Below, one piece after another: positions 8,581-13,874 of a stretch of DNA of 13,874 bases. Under the pieces are notes generated by a model. That model had not been told where the DNA came from. It made no database searches and saw only the letters and a list, made by a program, of their open reading frames with translations. The position numbers and the translations under genes are program-made. Within the stretch, counting starts at the first letter, position 1; each line of letters opens with the position of its first letter. Source of the stretch: Saccoglossus kowalevskii (taxonomy: Eukaryota > Hemichordata > Enteropneusta > Harrimaniidae); the NCBI RefSeq assembly GCF_000003605.2, contig NW_003105107.1, forward strand, positions 435,904-449,777. Reading direction: 5' to 3'.

Positions 8581-8992
8581 CTACAAGTACAGAATCAGAT
8601 TTATATTCAATTTATGAAACACTTTGCAATACTTCGGTAGAACCAGACCTGATACTAAATATAGTAATACTGTAGCTCATACACACGCGCATGGCAACAT
8701 AAATATTACAAACCCATACCATAATAATGCCATGTTGTATCAAAGTAAAATAATGAGATGCTGAGTTGTTCGAGTTACGAAATCATCAAGTTACAAATTT
8801 ATAAATACCACGCCTACATTTTAGAAACCACTCCCACTTTTGCAAAACCATGCCCGAATTGTAACATGATGTTCAATTCACAGTTAACAGAACAGTTAAC
8901 ATACATTTTTGTTTTTGTTTTTGTTGAACTTTAATTAACAGATGTTTTCGCAGTGTTTGTAACTCAGATCTGAAAATGTGAAATAATCTCAC
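8581..8992 (-). other. Intron of the minus-strand gene (phase 0)
   Basis: A 412-bp GT-AG intron: donor CAG|GTGAGA at 8992, acceptor TTGTAG at 8582-8581. It contains three degenerate 20-bp units near 8808-8867 (CCACGCCTAC, CCACTCCCAC and CCATGCCCGA, each followed by an A/T-rich stretch), which look like a short tandem repeat. Nothing else stands out. Confidence 0.85.
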
Positions 8993-9164
8993 CTGTTTAC
9001 AATTTGTATATTGATTATTAAATAATAAGAAATCGGTTCTTCTTCTCCCATTGCCTTTGTATCGTTGGAAGTCTCTGCTGGAGGAGGGAATACTGCTATC
9101 AGACAAACTGCATGGTTCAATATCTTCCAGAAATATTCCCCTCCTAGTGTGATCTTCTAATAAT
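8993..9164 (-). CDS. SMPD3-like: Neutral sphingomyelinase 2-like gene, penultimate exon
   Basis: A 172-nt exon. It starts with the last base of the Arg codon begun in the upstream exon (AG|A, phase 2) and ends on a complete CAG codon before GTGAGA. It reads R-L-L-E-D-H-T-R-R-G-I-F-L, a Ser-rich linker, then K-G-N-G-R-R-R-T-D-F-L-L-F. The SMPD3 family shows the same layout: LQ-x-[VL]-L-E, a variable loop, then KGNGRRIDY. The Asp of the (I/T)D(Y/F) motif is kept, but Ile-Asp-Tyr has become Thr-Asp-Phe. The acceptor is TTTCCTTTTTCAG at 9166-9165. The open frame extends past the acceptor toward 9202, but the preceding residues do not match the family and the phase only works with the splice. Confidence 0.88.
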
Positions 9165-9409
9165 CTGAAAAAGGAAATACAAGTTGTGGTCATCATAGTC
9201 AAACTATTGTCAGCTTTCCCTGCAATGGTTCAGGTACCAAAAATACATTGATTTTTTTAGTTTTTCTGATCTACAACAAATAATAATACAAACACTATGT
9301 TACTAATTAGTTACAGGATTCGTTAATCATGTCTTAATTACCAACTAATTATTAATGTCTCTGATGACTGTATTCCTATGTCGAGAATACATGAGTACAG
9401 TTAATATTC

Positions 9410-9763
9410 AATAGATCATTTTCCGTTCACTTTGAGATCCCGCATTATGCATGAAATCGAACGTAAAAACAGGACAAACAAAGGTCATAGCGTCGTAGTG
9501 GCGATCAACATCGCGTGAGATTCAACAAAAGTATATTGGGGGATATTTCCATGCTTAATAATGTGTTGTTCACATTTGATGATGGTCAATTTCGATAGAG
9601 CAAGAGTATTCAAACGCAATATTTCCCTGTCAAGAATCAGCCTTTTGATGTGAGCTACGAAATAAAGAAATACGAGTCATCATTCGTTTTTTGCGGCATA
9701 GGTTCGACGCACGTCTTTCACACAACTCTCGAGATCTCGCAGCTGAACGGAAAATCGCCTATT
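9410..9763 (+). mobile_element. MITE-like element, family 2, copy A
   Basis: The left end reads AATAG-ATC-ATTTTCCGTTCA (9410 on). The right end, read inversely, is AATAG-GCG-ATTTTCCGTTCA (back from 9763), followed on both sides by a GAGATC block. The inverted terminal similarity extends about 30 bp. It is about 354 bp and is matched by a diverged direct copy at 10163-10534, with shared blocks such as GAACGTAAAAACAGGACAAA and TTCCATGCTTAATAATGTG. It has no transposase. A short frame at 9691-9879 crosses its end and is incidental. Exact ends and target duplication are not certain. Confidence 0.75.
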
Positions 9764-10162
9764 CTCTAAATCTAAACACAAACAGAGTAGCAAAAAAAGT
9801 CAGACTAACTTCATCAGGGATATTTTTCAAATTTGTTTGGACTTGGTTGTCCACAAAATATTTTCTTTTTTCAAGATGAAAAAATCATGTAAATCATGAT
9901 TTTGACTTCTTAACTTTGTTGTTTCTATTTTCCCCAAATTGTGCAAAATTGAGATTTTTTGGATTTTGATATCATGCAACAGCACCAAAAACGTTCAGTT
10001 GCAGCAAAACAGCAGCTTGCGATCTCCATAAAATGTACAGGTCATGTCTGAATCACAAATCAATTTTTAATTCTTTTTTTTCCCTGTTGCTACTAAAAAG
10101 GGGATTGAACTATCAAGTGTCTCACTCTACAATCCATTATGAGTGAGAAATCACATTGAACA

Positions 10163-10534
10163 AAATTGACCATTTTCCGTACACTGCGAGAATCACGCGT
10201 TATGCGTGAAATCGAACGTAAAAACAGGACAAACAAAGGTCATAGCGTCGTAGTCGCGTCAAACATTGCGTGGGATTCGACAAACGCGAAAGTATTTCGG
10301 GGACATTTCCATGCTTAATAATGTGCTGTCCACATTTGATGATAGGCAATTTCGATTAAGTGAGGGTATTTGGAAGCAATATTCCTCTGTCGAAGATCGG
10401 CCGGTCGATGTAAGCTGTGAAATAAAGAAATTCGAGTTCAAAATCAAATCGTTCGATTTTTGCAGCAGACGTTCGACGCGCGTCTTTCATGCATCTCGCG
10501 AGATCTCGCAATTGTTCGGAAAATCACCTATTGA
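10163..10534 (+). mobile_element. MITE-like element, family 2, copy B
   Basis: A direct-orientation copy of the 9410-9763 element, starting with ATTTTCCG at 10172-10179 and ending with CGGAAAAT followed by CACCTATTGA. It is more GC-rich than copy A and retains CpGs that copy A has lost (for example CACGCGTTATGCGTG near 10193, and CTCGCGAGATCTCGC near 10496, itself palindromic). It is open for 102 codons in one frame and 62 codons on the other strand. Copy A carries a stop in the equivalent frame, so I treat this as non-coding. Confidence 0.78.
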
Positions 10535-10898
10535 AAAATACTGTAAAATCTGTGATAGAAGCTGTGGCTTCTAATAAAATAGTACAATGCAACAGAGGTG
10601 ATGAGGTCATGACAGTTCACTTGTTTCTTGAAAAAGTACTGGTAATTAATTTTTTTTAATGTATCCTAATGGCATGAAATCTCGGCAAAAAGTCTTCAGT
10701 TCAGTCAAAACCACCCTAAGTACATTATTAGATTTCATTGTGTAATTTATTTAAGTCATGTCAAGATAGAATCAAATCAGCTATCAACTGAACGAAATAT
10801 GACTGTACTCAATCAGACAGTATCTGCATGAATCACACAGGGGATTATATATTACAGACACTAGTCATAGATTAAATTTAGCAAATCAACTTAGGGAT

Positions 10899-10919
10899 AG
10901 GTCTGACCCCGTCAGACCT
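10899..10919. other. Perfect 9-bp hairpin
   Basis: AGGTCTGAC (10899-10907) pairs perfectly with GTCAGACCT (10911-10919) across a CCC loop. There is no T-run, gene end or known element beside it. Its role is unknown. Confidence 0.6.
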
Positions 10920-12118
10920 CACTTGTTTCAACTAGTGAATTACATTTATTACAAAACCATTAAACACGACGTAAGAATTTTCTCCAATTCTCATATATTT
11001 TCTATGCAAGGCCATTTTATTAATGTCATAGCATATACTGCTGTCTGTTAAAACACCTTTAATGTACACCACACAATATAAAGATTAATTGAGACCAATA
11101 ACATTCTGAGTATAATATATTTTTCTCAAGACTAACTCAGTATATCCAATGTCATTTCCTCGGGACATGAGAACAAATGACTCTAGGTTAATAAAACTTT
11201 ACTGCATATTTCACGAAAATTTTTCATTGATTTATGCTCAAAATTTCTATGAAGACTGAAAAGTTTATATTTAACCAGTACTTGAATGAAATGATACTTG
11301 ATTTAAATTAGAGTTTAACACAAGGTAATTTATTTTTTTTATTTTCTGAATGACAGAGTAGGAAAATCCAAACTCAAAAAAAATCAAAATGGCCACCAGT
11401 CTGCCATCTTAGTGGTGCATTATAAATAGGGAGGGGGTGTATTGTAACATAAACATCCTTAGTAATATATTCGGCGAACATAATAACTCATTTTTTAGTG
11501 TTCATCTCCAAAATCCAAGTTCATACCACTTACAAATAGGACACTACAAGTGCCCTATTGAATAATTGTTAATTTGATTTTCTGTGATCACTATTTACGT
11601 TGTGTTACCGGTATAAGTCATCTAGGCAATGCATATCATAAGATATATCACCATCATGGGATATGTACATTTGTACTTGCATAGTAACTACACATCATCA
11701 TAGTCTATCAATTACAGAATGACAGAAACATAACTCAGTACTAGTATATCTCAGCTTTGGATGAAATATATTGACAAGCCCACTTTGTTGTCAATTTGAA
11801 GTTATACTTTATGTACATGTCAATGATTTTTACAACAAATTTGAATTAAAAATAAAGTTTTATTGTTCACATTAAGAGCATTATTACATTTGTAATTACA
11901 GTGAGCATCAAAATGAACTGATCAGGAAAACCTTGAATCTCTCTTGCAACTTTACAACATGGAACATTGCCAGCAGTGTTTGTTGTGACTTCAAAATTTT
12001 CAATTCCAACAACCTGACATTTTACATTTCACCACAGTGAATTATTATTATTTGATGATAAACCTACAATCTCTATTCAAATTTTTACTTTTCCAATGTT
12101 TGAAGGCAAAATCATACA

Positions 12119-12163
12119 AAATATTGCTGGCAATATTCTTAGGAATATTGATGCAATATTGCA
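12119..12163. repeat. Cluster of overlapping palindromes with an AATATTGC core
   Basis: AATATTGC (12120-12127) and GCAATATT (12130-12137) form an 8-bp stem around TG. CAATATTC (12131-12138) and GAATATTG (12143-12150) form another around TTAG. TGCAATATTGCA (12152-12163) is a perfect palindrome. The three overlap or abut, so alternative foldings compete. They sit just outside the hairpin-bounded repeat at 12187-12729. Confidence 0.7.
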
Positions 12164-12186
12164 AGTGAGATTAATAAGGAAAAAGC

Positions 12187-12729
12187 AGCTTCTCGGCTGA
12201 GATAGCTCTGCTGTTAGCAATGCACATTTCTATTAAGAATTGAAGAATTGAAGATATCATCACAAAATGAACAACTTTGAGAAAGGACCACCTGAGGTAC
12301 CTATATGTATATTATCAAATCAATCACATTAGCGGTTTTGAACATGAAGTCAAAAATATTCCGTTTTACCAAAAATTACCAAAATATTCATCCAAATTTG
12401 AAAATTCAAGATATCATGAAATGAACAAATCTGAGAGAGGTCCACCTGAGGTAACTATACGTGTAATATCAAAGCAATTAGACTTGCTGTTTTCAACAAA
12501 AAGTCAAAAATATCGCTTTTTACCAAAAATGACAAAAATATTCACCAAAATATTAGAGAATTAAAGATATAGTCATGAAATGAAGAAATTTATTTGAGGT
12601 CTACCCAAGGCACATATACATTCAATATCAAAGCAATCAGGCTTGTAGTTTTCAAGAAGAAATCAAAAAAATAAAAAGTTAACAAGGGACCATCACTCAT
12701 ATAATAAGCTCTGCTCGACAGCGGAGCTT
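12187..12729. repeat. 157-bp degenerate tandem repeat (about 2.7 units) bracketed by hairpins
   Basis: Equivalent positions AAGATAT recur at 12251, 12408 and 12564, giving periods of 157 and 156 bp. Shared blocks are GGTCCACCTGAGGT-like, ATATCAAAGCAAT-like, GTTTTCAA-like and AGTCAAAAATAT-like. At the left is the imperfect hairpin AGCTTCTC...GAGATAGCT (12187-12207). At the right is AAGCTCTGCT (12706-12715) pairing with AGCGGAGCTT (12720-12729) with one mismatch. GCTCTGCT occurs at both ends. The period is not a multiple of three and frames shift between units, so the 95-codon open frame at 12277-12564 is not supported as a gene. It may be a non-autonomous mobile element with internal tandem repeats. 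Confidence 0.7.
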
Positions 12730-13241
12730 CAAAAACAGTTTTCCTGATTCTTCATCACCTTGAAAAACATGGAATGAATTAAAAGTACAATCATTCAAAT
12801 TTCAAAAAAACGCACTGATCTGAAGTGTTGATCATTAAGCTGATCACTGAATTAATTGGTCTGCGATTATTGATAAATACATCTGGGGAATTTTTGTATT
12901 TAGCCCTATCTTAGATTGAATTACACAATACCGTACACAATAACCATATAGGTATATAATTTATTGCATCCATTCAGAATCTGCATTAAACTATATGTAT
13001 GGTGGTTAGCCAAGTAATTAGATGACACATTGTCATTCACATTGTCATATCTGAAAAGGCATTCACATGGCTTGCAGGAGACGCACTAAAGTCTGAGATA
13101 CTAATAAAATGCTATCTCACAAATCAATTCAATCCATGAATATATCAAATCCTCAGACAGGATCATTAACCGAGAAAAGAGAATGTAAAATTTGTCCAAT
13201 TATGGAAAGGCTGCTTATTATATGAATACAGTGATCCTCAC

Positions 13242-13395
13242 CTTTGTAATCCTTCAGGCATGGCTACTTCATCTTCGTATAGCATTTCTTGATAGAGTTT
13301 GGTTCCTACAGTCCATGTTTGATCTAGACCAGCAGTGACGTGACATGGATCAGAGTATTCTGATAGCAAAGGATGACTCCAGTTACCCATGTCAC
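13242..13395 (-). CDS. SMPD3-like: Neutral sphingomyelinase 2-like gene, upstream visible exon
   Basis: A 154-nt exon, the most 5' one visible for this gene. It starts with two bases of a codon after acceptor TTTATTTAAG (13397-13396) and ends in AG before GTGAGG, leaving phase 2 for the next exon. It encodes D-M-G-N-W, then L-S-E-Y-S-D-P-C-H, T-W-T-V-G-T, seven residues, Y-E-D-E-V, and P-E-G-L-Q. The SMPD3 family has the same string of landmarks (Y-x-D-P-C, W-x-(x)-I-G-T, Y-D-E-x-V, P-x-x-L-Q) between the metal-binding and final catalytic motifs. The preceding exons, which would hold the membrane-binding N-terminus and the first catalytic residues, lie beyond the window. All three visible exons join in one open frame. 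Confidence 0.9.
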
Positions 13396-13874
13396 CTTAA
13401 ATAAACACAAAAAAAGCAAATCAAAAAGTTATTTAATTAAATTAGTTATTTTGATTTTATTGTACGTATAACATGTCTTTTAGCTAATCTGTTATTTTGC
13501 TAGTTCAAGATTTGGCTAATTCAAAAGAAAGTATATTATTTCTCACAATGACATTACGGGTCGTAGCACATACTGCAGCTAAATTAAGATTCTTTTAATT
13601 CATGCATTGAGTCAAATTCACTGAATTGTATGTAGCTATTTCAAATATGGATTATTTGTGTCAAATTGATGCCATCATCGAGACTTATGTATACTGACTG
13701 TTTGTTCAAATATCATTATATCATGAGATGGCACTAAGAAAAACTCCATCACATTCAAGTGGAGATGCCCCAGGATTTAACTAGAATATCTGCCATTACA
13801 GTTTAGTGCTGAGAGGTTAAGATGAGACCAGAATAGCAATCTATCATTAAATCTCTCAAGTGGAGATCAACTAG
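13396..13874 (-). other. Presumed intron upstream of the first visible minus-strand exon
   Basis: AT-rich, with no further exon recognised on either strand. A 12-bp direct repeat TCAAGTGGAGAT occurs at 13755-13766 and 13856-13867. Nothing else is seen. Confidence 0.6.

Larger units (their letters stand above)
9165..13241 (-). other. Large intron of the minus-strand gene, holding several repeats
   Basis: A 4,077-bp GT-AG intron, donor AAAG|GTGAGG at 13241 and acceptor TTTTTCAG at 9166-9165. It carries two MITE-like copies, a palindrome cluster and a 157-bp tandem element, listed separately. The stretches 9764-10162 and 10535-12118 are AT-rich with no recognisable gene, except for a 9-bp perfect hairpin at 10899-10919 (AGGTCTGAC, loop CCC). 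From 12730 to 13241 nothing is seen. Confidence 0.8.

Noticed and set aside
10259-10574. 102-codon plus-strand frame and 62-codon minus-strand frame over copy B
   Set aside because: The frame is broken by a stop in copy A, and the region has inverted terminal repeats, so it is a non-coding element with an incidental open frame.
12277-12564. 95-codon open frame with an apparent internal repeat
   Set aside because: The 157-bp period shifts the frame between units, so the two halves are not read alike. It lies in an intron.
13755-13867. 12-bp direct repeat TCAAGTGGAGAT about 101 bp apart
   Set aside because: Too short and isolated to call an element or target-site duplication.

Overview
The window looks like AT-rich nuclear DNA from an invertebrate animal. 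It has spliced genes with GT-AG introns, long non-coding stretches, two large tandem arrays and several small non-autonomous transposon-like elements. Nothing prokaryotic is present (no operons, no dense ORFs). I cannot place the phylum from this sequence. The only recognisable genes encode the C-terminal part of an animal neutral sphingomyelinase of the nSMase2/SMPD3 type, a DNase I-like Mg2+-dependent phosphodiesterase that releases ceramide from sphingomyelin at membranes.

Two copies of this gene's 3' end lie tail to tail. The plus-strand copy occupies about 341-925, with a 5'-truncated exon at 341-598, a 237-bp intron and a terminal exon at 836-925. The minus-strand copy has exons at 13395-13242, 9164-8993 and 8580-8305, all joined in consistent phase. 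Both share the phase-0 intron just before the terminal exon with the catalytic T/S-D-H-I-P-V motif. The minus copy has one extra intron inside the conserved block, and its C-terminal tail is much longer, acidic, and ends in a PDZ-ligand-like sequence. Upstream exons of both genes are outside the window or unrecognised.

Layout: 1-371 is a 42-bp minisatellite whose last unit runs directly into the plus-strand exon and appears to be derived from it. 926-5501 is intergenic or 3'-flanking DNA. It holds a nested pair of inverted-repeat elements (1550-2069 with 1591-1893 inside), an inverted relative at 2835-3162, and candidate poly(A) signals. 5502-8180 is a 34-bp minisatellite of about 79 units that runs straight into an (ATAA)n microsatellite at 8183-8279. 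The microsatellite ends 25 bp past the minus-strand stop codon, so both arrays may be transcribed as 3' UTR of that gene.

From 8305 to the end the sequence belongs to the minus-strand gene. Its 4.1-kb intron (9165-13241) carries two direct copies of a second inverted-repeat element (about 9410-9763 and 10163-10534), a cluster of small palindromes (12119-12163), and a roughly 157-bp tandem repeat bracketed by hairpins (12187-12729). The remaining open frames are repeat artefacts or unsupported short frames.
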